Source: an uncultured Algibacter sp. (GTDB taxonomy: Bacteria > Bacteroidota > Bacteroidia > Flavobacteriales > Flavobacteriaceae). From it: a stretch of 64,000 bases of DNA. Positions 45,215-54,309 of the stretch are shown one piece after another. Location of the stretch: the NCBI RefSeq assembly GCF_947487605.1, contig NZ_CANKXK010000004.1, positions 124,001-188,000 of the forward strand. Direction: 5' to 3'. Within the stretch, counting starts at the first letter, position 1. Every line of letters starts with the position of its first letter. The notes under the pieces are model-generated. The model had not been told where the DNA came from, did not search any database, and saw only the letters and a program-made list of their open reading frames with translations. A program made the translations under genes and the position numbers.

Positions 45215-46492
45215 TTACCATTCGTTAATTTTGTTAGAATCAAGTTTAATAAATATAAAAAGTAAAATAGTAAATGCCCAAAGCCCTGAGCCACCATAAC
45301 TAAACATAGGTAATGGAATACCAATGGTAGGGATTAGCCCCATAACCATGCCTATATTTATTAAGAAGTGCATGAAAATAATTGCAGCTACGCCATAACC
45401 ATAAACCCTGCTAAACTGCGATTTTTGAAGTTCTGCCAAATGTAAAATACGGATTATAAGCAACACAAAAATAATAACAACTAAGGCACTTCCAAGAAAT
45501 CCCCATTCTTCACCTACTGTGCTAAAAATGTAGTCTGTATGTTGTTCTGGAACGAATTTCCCCGTTGTTCTTGTGCCTTCTAAAAAGCCTCTACCCGTAA
45601 CACCACCAGAGCTAATTGCTTTTTCAGACTCATTAAGGTTATAAGCAAATGTTTTTTTCATCTGCTCTAATTTAACAGGATCTTTTTCTAAACGTAACCA
45701 TAGGCTAATACGGTCTTGCTGATGCGGCTGTAAAATGCTTTGATAGAAAAATTTAACACCAACTGCTAATCCAATACACATTATTAACATAAATAGTGAT
45801 TGTAAAATAGGAGGTTTTTTTTTGCTTAAAAAATGATAAGCAATTATTAAAATAATGGATACTATGGACGTTATAATTGCACCAAATTTTAATGAAAGAA
45901 CCGATAATAATATAGCTATAACGACTAGGTTTAAATAGATTTTAGGTAAACCTTCTCTATATAATACAAAAAAGAAAGCTGCATAAACTACAGTGCTTCC
46001 AGTATCGTTTTGTAGGAGTACCAAAAAGGCTGGGATAACTATAATGATAAAAGTTTGTATCTGATCTTTTAAGCGTTTAATATCGGTGTTTAAATCGCTA
46101 ACATATTTTGCAACTGCCAGCGCTGTAGCTGCTTTGGCAAATTCACTAGGTTGTAAGGTCATGCCGCCAATGGCATACCACGATGTAGCGCCGTTAACGT
46201 TTTTTCCAAAAAGGAAGAGACCAACTAAAGAAAGCATGGAAATAATATAAATAATACTTGAGAAACGCTCGTAAAACTTTGCTTCAATTGAAAGTATGAT
46301 AACAATTAATCCAAAGGTTAAGAGTATGAAAATGAGTTGCTTTCCATAAGGTTGTGAAAAATTAAAGTAGTCTATTGTATCTCCGGTATGCGACGCCGAT
46401 AAAATATTTAGCCAACCAAAGCCAACTAATAATAGAAACAGGATTATGGTAATCCAATCGAACTTAAAATATTTATTGGTCTCTCTAACCAT
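45215..46492 (-). CDS. rodA: Rod-shape SEDS glycosyltransferase RodA
   Basis: A 425-residue polytopic membrane polymerase of the SEDS family that builds the lateral wall with PBP2. About ten helices are visible. Signature segments are GGMTLQPSEFAKAATAL near 109, QNDTGSTVVYAAFF near 160, and the late PMFSYGGSGLWAF near 394. The start ATG overlaps the mrdA stop by 1 bp. It is the last gene of mreB-mreC-mreD-mrdA-rodA. The DTGS loop and an inserted loop of about 60 residues (near 247-310) match Bacteroidota homologues. Confidence 0.95.
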   Translation of the reverse strand: MVRETNKYFKFDWITIILFLLLVGFGWLNILSASHTGDTIDYFNFSQPYGKQLIFILLTFGLIVIILSIEAKFYERFSSIIYIISMLSLVGLFLFGKNVNGATSWYAIGGMTLQPSEFAKAATALAVAKYVSDLNTDIKRLKDQIQTFIIIVIPAFLVLLQNDTGSTVVYAAFFFVLYREGLPKIYLNLVVIAILLSVLSLKFGAIITSIVSIILIIAYHFLSKKKPPILQSLFMLIMCIGLAVGVKFFYQSILQPHQQDRISLWLRLEKDPVKLEQMKKTFAYNLNESEKAISSGGVTGRGFLEGTRTTGKFVPEQHTDYIFSTVGEEWGFLGSALVVIIFVLLIIRILHLAELQKSQFSRVYGYGVAAIIFMHFLINIGMVMGLIPTIGIPLPMFSYGGSGLWAFTILLFIFIKLDSNKINEW

Positions 46493-48432
46493 TAATTTTT
46501 CTTGTTATTGATTTTGTTTAATTGTTTTTTAAGCCGATTGTATTCTGTCTCATCAACAACTTGAATAGTTGTCTCACCATTTATTCTAAATGGTTCTCCA
46601 GTATAAGGTTTTGCATATTCATTTTCTAAACTATGTTTTAAAATCCATTCTTCCAGATCTATTCTTGTTATATCTCCTTTAATATATTTTTCTATTATTA
46701 AACTAGCAATTCTTCCTGCAAATCGACTTCCCCAGTAACCATTTTCTACAAATACTGCCAAAGCAATTTTTGGGTTGTCTTTGGGTGCAAAAGCAACAAA
46801 AATAGAATGGTCTGTTAATTGTGTTTTTACACCATTAATTTTCATAAAATTTTCAGCAGTACCTGTTTTACCGCAAATATCTATATCTTTTACGCGAAGT
46901 GTTGCGGCGGTACCTTTATTATATACATCAAACATGCCTTGTATTACAGGGTCGAAATGACGTTTGTCTATAGTAGTTTGCTTTGGAGTTGTGTAATTTT
47001 CGTCTATGGTTTCTCCATCAATATTTTTTATAATATGTGGCGTATAAAAGTACCCCCTATTAGCAATTGCAGCAATCATGTTGGCTAATTGTATAGGTGT
47101 AGCTTCAACTTCACCTTGACCAATAGCGTTTGAAATATTATAGGTTGATGCCCATCTATTTTTGCCGTACCATCTATCATAAAAATCGCCGTCTGGGATA
47201 CGTCCTTTATTACCAATTTTTAAATCGTAGCCTAAATAATTTCCTAAACCGAAACTCTTAACATGGTTACTCCAAGCATTCATGCCGTCATAGGGCTTCT
47301 CATATTTATCAATGATGCGTCTGTAGACATTTGCAAAATAAGCATTGCAGGATTGCGCAATGCCATCGGTCATTCCTAAAGGGCTTGAATGATGATGACA
47401 ACCTGTTAGCCTTCTGCTTCCTAAATAATACCCCATTCTACAACTAAACCTGTCTTGAGTAGTCACAACTTCCTCTTGTAGGCCAATGAGTGCATTTAAA
47501 ACTTTAAAAGGAGACCCTGGTGGGTATTGAGCCTTCAAACTTCTATCGAATAGAGGTTTTGCAATAGTATCGTTATACAGTTTTGTGAAGTTTCTAGAAC
47601 GTTCTCTACCCACTAATATATTTGGGTTATAAGAAGGAGCAGAAACCATAGTTAGTATTTCGCCACTGCTAGGTTCTATAGCAATTATACCACCTCGTTT
47701 GTTTTGCATTAAAAGCTCGCCGTAAGCCTGCAAAGTTGCATCAATGGTTATAGTAATGTCTTTACCTTGTTCGGGAATGGTGTCGAATATACCTTCTTTG
47801 TATGGGCCAATATTTCGGTTAAATCGATCTTTTTGAATGAACTTAATTCCTTTAACGCCTCGTAGCGTATTTTCATAAGATGCTTCAACACCTTGTTTTC
47901 CTATAAGGTCACCCATTCTGTAATATGGGTCTTTCTTTATTATAGCATTATTTACCTCACCAATATCGCCCAAAACATTGGCTCCAATGGAAGTTTCGTA
48001 GTGTCTTAATGAGCGCTTTTGGATGTAAAATCCTTCATATTTTCGCATTTTTTCCTGAAGAACTGCGTAGTCTTCTTTGGAAAGATGTGAAACAAAAACA
48101 GATGGTAATCTGGGCGAATATCGATAGCACTTATTATAGGTTTTAATAAACTTTTCTTTATCAATTTTTAGTAAAGAACAAAATTCTAGTGTGTCTAAAG
48201 GTTCTACCTCACGGGGGATAACCATAACATCATAAGATGGTTGGTTGGCCACTAAGAGTTCACCATTTCTATCGTATACAAAACCTCTTTTTGGATAATC
48301 ATAAACTTTTCTAATAGCATTATCTTCATACAGATTATGTGTATTAGAGGTGTAAACTTGTAAATAAAATAATCTAGCAATAAAAGTAAGCCCAACTATA
48401 ATGACAGATAAGAAAAGAAGAAGTTTTCTCAT
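46492..48432 (-). CDS. mrdA: Penicillin-binding protein 2 (MrdA)
   Basis: A 646-residue class B transpeptidase for cell elongation. It has one N-terminal membrane helix (about 5-25), a PBP dimer domain (about 50-225) and the transpeptidase domain. The active site is SPFK near 306 in YPPGSPFK, SCN follows near 363 and KTGTAENF lies near 521. It works with RodA, whose gene starts at its stop codon. Its own start overlaps mreD by 4 bp. Confidence 0.96.
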   Translation of the reverse strand: MRKLLLFLSVIIVGLTFIARLFYLQVYTSNTHNLYEDNAIRKVYDYPKRGFVYDRNGELLVANQPSYDVMVIPREVEPLDTLEFCSLLKIDKEKFIKTYNKCYRYSPRLPSVFVSHLSKEDYAVLQEKMRKYEGFYIQKRSLRHYETSIGANVLGDIGEVNNAIIKKDPYYRMGDLIGKQGVEASYENTLRGVKGIKFIQKDRFNRNIGPYKEGIFDTIPEQGKDITITIDATLQAYGELLMQNKRGGIIAIEPSSGEILTMVSAPSYNPNILVGRERSRNFTKLYNDTIAKPLFDRSLKAQYPPGSPFKVLNALIGLQEEVVTTQDRFSCRMGYYLGSRRLTGCHHHSSPLGMTDGIAQSCNAYFANVYRRIIDKYEKPYDGMNAWSNHVKSFGLGNYLGYDLKIGNKGRIPDGDFYDRWYGKNRWASTYNISNAIGQGEVEATPIQLANMIAAIANRGYFYTPHIIKNIDGETIDENYTTPKQTTIDKRHFDPVIQGMFDVYNKGTAATLRVKDIDICGKTGTAENFMKINGVKTQLTDHSIFVAFAPKDNPKIALAVFVENGYWGSRFAGRIASLIIEKYIKGDITRIDLEEWILKHSLENEYAKPYTGEPFRINGETTIQVVDETEYNRLKKQLNKINNKKN

Positions 48433-48935
48433 TTGTTTTCTCGACTAAAAATAACACTTAATAATAAACACAGTATAATAGTAAATATACTTGAGAATAA
48501 CGTTTTTTGAAGGACTAAAAGTATTCGAGAGGCACTAAATATTTCCAGAGAAAACAATATTATATGATGCAAAATGGTCATTATAGCAATGTATGTGAAC
48601 TTAGACCCAAATTCTACAGCATTAAGTTTCATGGTTTGATGCTCATATTGCATACCAAAGGAGAATTTGAGAATTACAGGTCTTGCATAAGCTATACTCA
48701 ATGCCGCTGCTGCATTAATGCCGCCAGAATCTAAAAATAAGTCGACAGTTAATCCTAATAAGAAACTCAAGAAAATAAAGAGCATTCTATTATTTTTTAG
48801 TGGATATAAAATGATGAATAGGATATATATATACGGATTTATATATCCCAAGAAATTAATGTGATTGCAAATTAATACTTGTGTTAGAGCAAGAATTATA
48901 AACCTAAAAATATTTAAGGAAACAACATTATTCAT
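48429..48935 (-). CDS. mreD: Rod-shape-determining protein MreD
   Basis: A 168-residue inner membrane protein with about five hydrophobic helices. MreD links MreC and the wall synthases in the elongasome. Sequence conservation is low in this family; the call rests on size, topology and position between mreC and mrdA. It overlaps mreC by 8 bp and mrdA by 4 bp. Confidence 0.88.
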   Translation of the reverse strand: MNNVVSLNIFRFIILALTQVLICNHINFLGYINPYIYILFIILYPLKNNRMLFIFLSFLLGLTVDLFLDSGGINAAAALSIAYARPVILKFSFGMQYEHQTMKLNAVEFGSKFTYIAIMTILHHIILFSLEIFSASRILLVLQKTLFSSIFTIILCLLLSVIFSRENK

Positions 48936-49740
48936 CTAGTAATTTTGTTATTTCTGGTTTATCAATATTTTGTATCACGTAGACGTGTTCAAGATTGGTC
49001 ATATCATTAAACAACCGCACGTTTATTTCGTAAAAATTTTCAGCTTGGTCTAATTTGAAATCTTCAATAACTCCTATTAAAACATTTTTTGGAAAAATAG
49101 AAGAACGCCCAGATGTAACAATAGTATCGCCTACTTGTACAGGTGCTATTTTAGGAATATCGATTAATTGAACCAATTCTGGGGATTCAGAATTCCAAGT
49201 TAACGTTCCAAAATGGTTGGTTTTTTTTAATTGTGCACTAATTTGACTTGTCGTATTAAGTACCGAAATAACCGTAGCGTAACCATTACTAGTTCTATCA
49301 ATAATACCAATAATTCCTTTTGAACTAATAACACCAAAATCTTGTTTAATACTGTCTTTTGCCCCTTTATTGAGGGTTAGTAAATTATTAGTAGAAGAGT
49401 AGCTATTCTTTATAATATTGGCTGGGGTGAATTTATATAAGCTTGTAAACTGTATGCTGTCAAAATAAACGGAGTCTTTCTTGCTTTCTGAACCGTACAA
49501 AACCATCCTTAGCCTATTATTCTCTTCTGCTAATTGCTGATTTTGTGATTTTAAATTGAAATAAGAACTAATATTGTTTATGGAATTATAAACGCCACCT
49601 GTTAAAAAGTTTGCCGAGTTTATAAACTTACTTTTATGATATGAATGTGACTGAATTGTAAATAAAATAGAAATAGAAAAGAGTAACAAGAACAACAGAA
49701 AGGTTTTGTTTCTTATAATAAAGTTTATAATCTGTTGCAT
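48928..49740 (-). CDS. mreC: Rod-shape-determining protein MreC
   Basis: A 270-residue bitopic protein with one N-terminal helix (about 12-29), a short coiled coil (about 58-80, LKSQNQQLAEENNRLRMVL) and a periplasmic domain made of two beta barrels (about 105-260). Conserved parts include NKGAKDSIKQDFGVISSKGIIG and VGDTIVTSGRSSIFPKNVLIG. It bridges MreB to PBP2 and RodA. It starts 21 bp after mreB. Confidence 0.94.
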   Translation of the reverse strand: MQQIINFIIRNKTFLLFLLLFSISILFTIQSHSYHKSKFINSANFLTGGVYNSINNISSYFNLKSQNQQLAEENNRLRMVLYGSESKKDSVYFDSIQFTSLYKFTPANIIKNSYSSTNNLLTLNKGAKDSIKQDFGVISSKGIIGIIDRTSNGYATVISVLNTTSQISAQLKKTNHFGTLTWNSESPELVQLIDIPKIAPVQVGDTIVTSGRSSIFPKNVLIGVIEDFKLDQAENFYEINVRLFNDMTNLEHVYVIQNIDKPEITKLLDE

Positions 49741-49761
49741 GAATTAAACCTCTTTATGCCT

Positions 49762-50790
49762 TTATTTTATCAATACACTTTTGTATTTAGGTAAATTTTT
49801 AAGTGTTATTCCCGTTCCTCTTACTACAGCACGTAAAGGGTCTTCTGCAATATAAACGGGTAGGTCTGTTTTTTGAGATAGTCTTTTGTCTAATCCGCGT
49901 AACATAGATCCTCCACCTGCTAAATAGATACCAGTATTATATATATCTGCTGCTAATTCTGGAGGTGTTTGCGATAACGTTTCCATTACAGCATCTTCAA
50001 TTCTTAGTATTGATTTATCTAAAGCTTTAGCAATCTCGCGGTATGAAATTGATACTTGTTTTGGTTTTCCAGTTAATAAATCACGCCCTTGAACACTCAT
50101 GTCTTCTGGAGGTAATTCTAAATCTTCAGTTGCTGCACCAATCTGGATTTTAATTTTTTCAGCAGTACGTTCACCAACATATAAATTGTGTTGTGTTCGC
50201 ATGTAATAAACAATATCGTTGGTAAATACATCTCCTGCAATTTTAACCGATTTGTCGCATACAATACCACCTAAAGCAATAACAGCAATTTCTGTAGTAC
50301 CACCACCTATATCAACCACCATGTTTCCTTTAGGTTGCATGATGTCTACACCAATACCAATGGCAGCAGCCATAGGTTCATGTATTAAATAAACTTCTTT
50401 ACCATTAACACGTTCTGCACTTTCTTTTACGGCACGCATTTCTACTTCAGTAATACCGGATGGAATACAAATAACCATTCTAAGCGCTGGTGTGAAAAAC
50501 TTTTTCTTTAAAGCAGGTATATTTTTAATAAACATACTTATCATTTGTTCTGAGGCATCAAAATCGGCAATAACACCATCTTTTAACGGGCGAATTGTTT
50601 TGATGTTCTCATGAGTTTTTCCTTGCATTAAACTAGCTTCCTGTCCAACTGCAATAATTTTCCCCGTAGCTCTATTTCTTGCTACTATGGAAGGTGCATC
50701 TACAACAACCTTGTCGTTATGAATAATAAGTGTGTTTGCAGTACCTAAATCTATTGCAATATCTTCTGTTAGGAAGTCAAAAAAGCCCAT
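49762..50790 (-). CDS. mreB: Rod-shape-determining actin MreB
   Basis: A 342-residue actin-like ATPase that directs lateral wall synthesis. Phosphate motifs AIDLGTANTLI (12-22) and VVDIGGGTTEIAVI near 158 and the adenosine motif LAGGGSMLRGLDKRL near 291 are intact. An amphipathic N-terminus (MGFFDFLTED) fits membrane binding. It is the first gene of the mre-mrd operon. Its promoter must lie in the 169-bp gap to purH, where I do not see a convincing consensus. Confidence 0.97.
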   Translation of the reverse strand: MGFFDFLTEDIAIDLGTANTLIIHNDKVVVDAPSIVARNRATGKIIAVGQEASLMQGKTHENIKTIRPLKDGVIADFDASEQMISMFIKNIPALKKKFFTPALRMVICIPSGITEVEMRAVKESAERVNGKEVYLIHEPMAAAIGIGVDIMQPKGNMVVDIGGGTTEIAVIALGGIVCDKSVKIAGDVFTNDIVYYMRTQHNLYVGERTAEKIKIQIGAATEDLELPPEDMSVQGRDLLTGKPKQVSISYREIAKALDKSILRIEDAVMETLSQTPPELAADIYNTGIYLAGGGSMLRGLDKRLSQKTDLPVYIAEDPLRAVVRGTGITLKNLPKYKSVLIK

Positions 50791-50959
50791 GTGCTATAAC
50801 TGGTTTAAGAGGTTTAAAAACTAATCTTGTAAATGTAATAAAAGTTGATAAATATCTGTGACATTTATGTCTCATATATTTAACAAAATTCATTACTCTT
50901 TTATACGTTCAAACATCCTTTTTGGATGGCTTGAAATTATATTAATTCTGAAAGAAATT

Positions 50960-52492
50960 TTAGTGTTTAAAATGGCGTGTTCCTGTCATTACCATCGCTA
51001 CATCATTTTCATTGCAATAGTCAATACTAAGCTGGTCTTTAATAGAGCCTCCTGGTTGAATAACAGCGTTAATACCTGCGTTTTTAGCAATCTCAACGCA
51101 GTCTGGGAACGGAAAAAAAGCATCGCTTGCCATTGCAGCTCCATTTAAATCAAATTTAAAAGTGCCTGCTTTATGAATAGCTTGCTCTAATGCATCAACA
51201 CGACTAGTTTGTCCAGTACCACTTGCGCATAATTGTTTGTTTTTTGCTAAAACAATGGTGTTCGATTTAGTATGCTTGCAAATTTTTGATGCAAATAATA
51301 AATCTTCAATTTGAGCATTGGTTGGTGCAATATTTGTAACCGTTTTTAAATCTTCTGCTTTATCTGTTATGTTGTTTCTATCTTGAACTAGAACGCCATT
51401 TAAACAACTTCTAAGATTTGTTGCAGGCATATCAACATCGTGAATTTCTAATAAAATTCTATTTTTCTTTCCTTTTAAAATTTCTAGTGCTTCTGGATTA
51501 AAAGATGGCGCAATAACCACTTCACAGAATAATTTATGAATTTCTTCAGCGGTAGCTTTGTCAATTTCTTTGTTACTAATTAAAACGCCTCCAAATGCAG
51601 AAACTGGATCTCCAGCTAAGGCATCTAAATATGCTTGGTGCAATGATTCGCGTTGTGCTAGTCCACATGCATTGTTGTGTTTTAAAATCGCAAATGTTGG
51701 TGCGTCGTTTTTAAACTCTAGCATTAAATTAACGGCAGCGTCTACATCTAAAAGATTGTTATAACTTAATTCTTTACCGTGAAGTTTTGTGAATAATTCA
51801 TCAAAATTACCGAAGAAAAATCCTTTCTGGTGTGGATTCTCACCATAGCGTAAAACCTTACCATTAGTTTCGCTAATTTTTAAAACTGTTTCTTCATTAT
51901 TTTGGTTGAAATAATTAAAGATAGCAGTATCATAATGAGAAGATACATTAAATGCTTTGCCTGCAAAACGTTTTCTGTCTTCTTCAGAAATAGTGCCATT
52001 ATTTTCAGAAATTAAGTCTAAAAACTCAGCATAATCATCAACTGAAGAAACACAAATAACATCTGCATAATTTTTAGCAGCTGCTCTAATTAAAGAAATA
52101 CCACCTATATCTATTTTTTCAATAATATCTTGGTTACTTGCTCCAGAAGCTACAGTTTTTTCAAATGGGTACAAGTCAACAATCACAACATCTATTTGTG
52201 GGATTTCATATTCGGCTAATTCGGCAACATCGCCATCATGGTTTTGCCTATTTAAAATACCTCCAAATACTTTTGGATGCAAGGTTTTTACACGTCCGCC
52301 AAGTATTGAAGGGTAAGAAGTTACATCTTCAACAGGAACAACGTTAACGCCTAAATCGTTAATAAATTTTTCTGTGCCACCAGTAGAATATATGGTTACA
52401 CCCTGTTTGTCTAGTTCTTTTACGATAGGTTCTAAACCGTCTTTGCTAAATACAGAGATTAATGCCGATTTAATAGTTTTTTCGTTGCTCAT
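50960..52492 (-). CDS. purH: Bifunctional AICAR transformylase/IMP cyclohydrolase PurH
   Basis: A 510-residue enzyme for the last two steps of IMP synthesis. The N-terminal MGS-like cyclohydrolase domain covers about 1-190 (ALISVFSKDGLEPIVKEL and YSTGGTEKFI). The C-terminal transformylase domain carries KHNNACGLA near 270 and SDAFFPFPDCVE near 455, ending MTGTRHFKH. Length is normal. It is monocistronic as far as can be seen. The 252-bp region upstream contains a palindromic repeat and no gene. Confidence 0.97.
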   Translation of the reverse strand: MSNEKTIKSALISVFSKDGLEPIVKELDKQGVTIYSTGGTEKFINDLGVNVVPVEDVTSYPSILGGRVKTLHPKVFGGILNRQNHDGDVAELAEYEIPQIDVVIVDLYPFEKTVASGASNQDIIEKIDIGGISLIRAAAKNYADVICVSSVDDYAEFLDLISENNGTISEEDRKRFAGKAFNVSSHYDTAIFNYFNQNNEETVLKISETNGKVLRYGENPHQKGFFFGNFDELFTKLHGKELSYNNLLDVDAAVNLMLEFKNDAPTFAILKHNNACGLAQRESLHQAYLDALAGDPVSAFGGVLISNKEIDKATAEEIHKLFCEVVIAPSFNPEALEILKGKKNRILLEIHDVDMPATNLRSCLNGVLVQDRNNITDKAEDLKTVTNIAPTNAQIEDLLFASKICKHTKSNTIVLAKNKQLCASGTGQTSRVDALEQAIHKAGTFKFDLNGAAMASDAFFPFPDCVEIAKNAGINAVIQPGGSIKDQLSIDYCNENDVAMVMTGTRHFKH

Positions 52493-52681
52493 TATTAATT
52501 TTGTGTTGTGAATAAAATGCTCTTTTTTGGAATAAATTATGCTTGTTATTCAGCTATTTAAGCTAAAATTTATAAATAATGGCAAAAGTAGTTATTTCCT
52601 TTAAAAAACAAGTGTGGAAATCTTAAAAATGGAGTTGATTTTTTAACGAAAATAATGAGTTGTTAACAATGTGAAGTTTTT

Positions 52682-52713
52682 AGACCTAGCAGTTTTTTAA
52701 AACTTATCGGGTC
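52682..52713. repeat. Palindromic intergenic repeat
   Basis: AGACCTAGCAGTTTT (52682-52696) is followed by TT and AAAACT, ending with CGGGTCT at 52713. It forms a long imperfect hairpin with outer arms AGACC/GGTCT and inner arms AGTTTT/AAAACT. This pattern resembles a palindromic repeat seen between genes in many flavobacteria. It lies after the stop of the sulfoxide reductase gene and could also act as a terminator. Confidence 0.5.
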
Positions 52714-52744
52714 TTTGAGTTTTAGAATTATGAAATTGGATTTT

Positions 52745-53203
52745 TCAAGAAAGAATTTCAGAAACTTTTTTGCAAACAAACTCTAAAAAACGTTCATCTG
52801 CTTGAGTAAATGGGTCAGGTGTATTAGAATCTATATCTATCTGCCCAATGTTTTCTCCATTCACAAAAATAGGTATAACAATTTCTGCTTTAACCGTTAT
52901 GCTACAGGCAATGTAATTATCTTGAGCAGATACATCTGGAACAACAAAATTTTCATTACTTACAGCTACTTGTCCGCAAATACCTTTACCAAAAGGAATT
53001 ACTGTATGGTCTGTTGGTTCGCCTACATAAGGCCCTAAAAGTAACTCTTCTTTATCTCCATTTTTAAAATAAAAGCCTACCCAATTATAATAATCTACAT
53101 GAGCTTCAAGTAATTTGCAGATATTTTTTAAGCGCGTCTCAACTGTTTCGCTAGCATTTGAAACAATAGTTTCTACTTGTGGTTTTAGTTGTTCAAAAAT
53201 CAT
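52745..53203 (-). CDS. GAF-domain free methionine-(R)-sulfoxide reductase-like protein
   Basis: A 152-residue single GAF domain of the fRMsr type, which reduces free methionine R-sulfoxide. The motifs GFYFKNG, LGPYVGEPTDH, FGKGICGQVA, VPDVSAQDNYIACS and IGQIDIDSNTPDPFT follow the family order. Cys76 and Cys100 align with Cys94 and Cys118 of the E. coli enzyme. The position of the third, Cys84, is not Cys here (Thr64/Asp65 region). It may therefore use a two-cysteine mechanism. It is divergent from xrtF. Confidence 0.85.
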   Translation of the reverse strand: MIFEQLKPQVETIVSNASETVETRLKNICKLLEAHVDYYNWVGFYFKNGDKEELLLGPYVGEPTDHTVIPFGKGICGQVAVSNENFVVPDVSAQDNYIACSITVKAEIVIPIFVNGENIGQIDIDSNTPDPFTQADERFLEFVCKKVSEILS

Positions 53204-53215
53204 AAATGAGAAAGT

Positions 53216-53248
53216 TTTGGTAAAAGTATTTAAAAAGGTGTAATTTCG
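53216..53248 (+). promoter_or_regulatory. Putative promoter of the xrtF transcript
   Basis: TTTG (53216-53219) is followed after 21 bases by TAATTTCG (53241-53248), one mismatch from TAnnTTTG. Spacing fits Bacteroidota promoters. The xrtF TTG start is 33 bp downstream. Confidence 0.5.
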
Positions 53249-53281
53249 ATATTGAGTTATTAAAAAAAATAATAATACTTT

Positions 53282-53827
53282 TTGAAGGCACTCTTTGTAA
53301 AATATAAGTCGGTTATTAAATTCATTCTTACATTTTTATTGGTGTATATAATCTTTTCATTGTTGTATCAGTTTTATTTAAAAACTTCTACAGGACTAAG
53401 GTTTTATCCAGATTATATTACAAATTTGGTTTCAAAACAAACAGAATTATTAATAAGAATTTTTGGGTATGATGCAGAGGTTATTCCTCATCAAAGCGAG
53501 CCTTCCATGAAATTACTAATTAATGGGAAGTATTTAGCACGTGTTATTGAAGGATGTAACTCAATAAGTGTTATTATCTTATTTGCTTCTTTTGTTATTG
53601 CTTTTTCAGGCAAATTAAAAGAAACGATAGTCTTTTTGTTATCTGGGAGTGTTTTAATTTATGTAGTTAATTTACTCAGAATTGTTATACTATCAATTGG
53701 AATGTATCGCTATCCATGGCGTAGAGAAATTTTACATACCGTAGTTTTTCCAGCTATTATTTATGGTATCGTTTTTATTCTTTGGATAATATGGGTAAAT
53801 CGTTTTTCTAAAAAGAGGAGAATATGA
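53282..53827 (+). CDS. xrtF: Exosortase family protein XrtF
   Basis: A 181-residue membrane protein of the exosortase/archaeosortase superfamily. These are transpeptidase-like enzymes that process C-terminal sorting signals of exported proteins. The catalytic triad is visible as Cys92 in EGCNS, Arg133 in NLLRI and His152 in REILHT. About five membrane helices are present. XrtF is the small flavobacterial form. Its start is a TTG at 53282, 33 bp after a candidate promoter. It overlaps the next gene by ATGA. No gene with an obvious sorting signal is nearby. Confidence 0.93.
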   Translation: MKALFVKYKSVIKFILTFLLVYIIFSLLYQFYLKTSTGLRFYPDYITNLVSKQTELLIRIFGYDAEVIPHQSEPSMKLLINGKYLARVIEGCNSISVIILFASFVIAFSGKLKETIVFLLSGSVLIYVVNLLRIVILSIGMYRYPWRREILHTVVFPAIIYGIVFILWIIWVNRFSKKRRI

Positions 53828-54252
53828 ATAGAAATATAAAATATATGCTTCTGTTTTTATTATTTGGGCTGTTGATATTAATTCGATTTTTTGAAAACGA
53901 ACTTTTCTACGATCCCTACCTTGTCTTTTTTCAAAACGATTATCTGTACATAGATAATCCTAGAAGAGAAGTTTTTAAGTTGACTTTATTTACATCACTT
54001 AGGTATGTGCTTAACAGTATTATTTCTTTAGGTATTTTGTTCGTTATTTTTAAAGATAAGAGCATGATTAAATTTGCGGCGTTTATTTATTTAATGGCAT
54101 TAATTGTATTGCTTTTTATTTATCTTTATTTTGTTGTAAATCCGCGTCAAGAAGACTATTATATGTTTTTTAACGTGCGTCGTTTTCTTATTCAGCCTAT
54201 TATTTTAATTATTTTATTGCCTGCTTTTTATTACCATAGGCTTAAAACGTAA
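53824..54252 (+). CDS. Exosortase F system-associated protein
   Basis: A 142-residue membrane protein with four hydrophobic helices (about 5-22, 55-75, 82-102 and 118-136). Between the first two is a periplasmic loop with NELFYDPYLVFFQND and NPRREVFKLTLFTSLRYVLN. The same organisation is found beside XrtF in other flavobacteria, where the protein is named only for that association. Its start overlaps the xrtF stop. Its role in the sorting system is unknown. Confidence 0.9.
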   Translation: MNRNIKYMLLFLLFGLLILIRFFENELFYDPYLVFFQNDYLYIDNPRREVFKLTLFTSLRYVLNSIISLGILFVIFKDKSMIKFAAFIYLMALIVLLFIYLYFVVNPRQEDYYMFFNVRRFLIQPIILIILLPAFYYHRLKT

Positions 54253-54309
54253 ATGTTAATCATTTAATAAATTAATCATCATCATTTCGATTTTTTGTAC
54301 TTTTGTATT

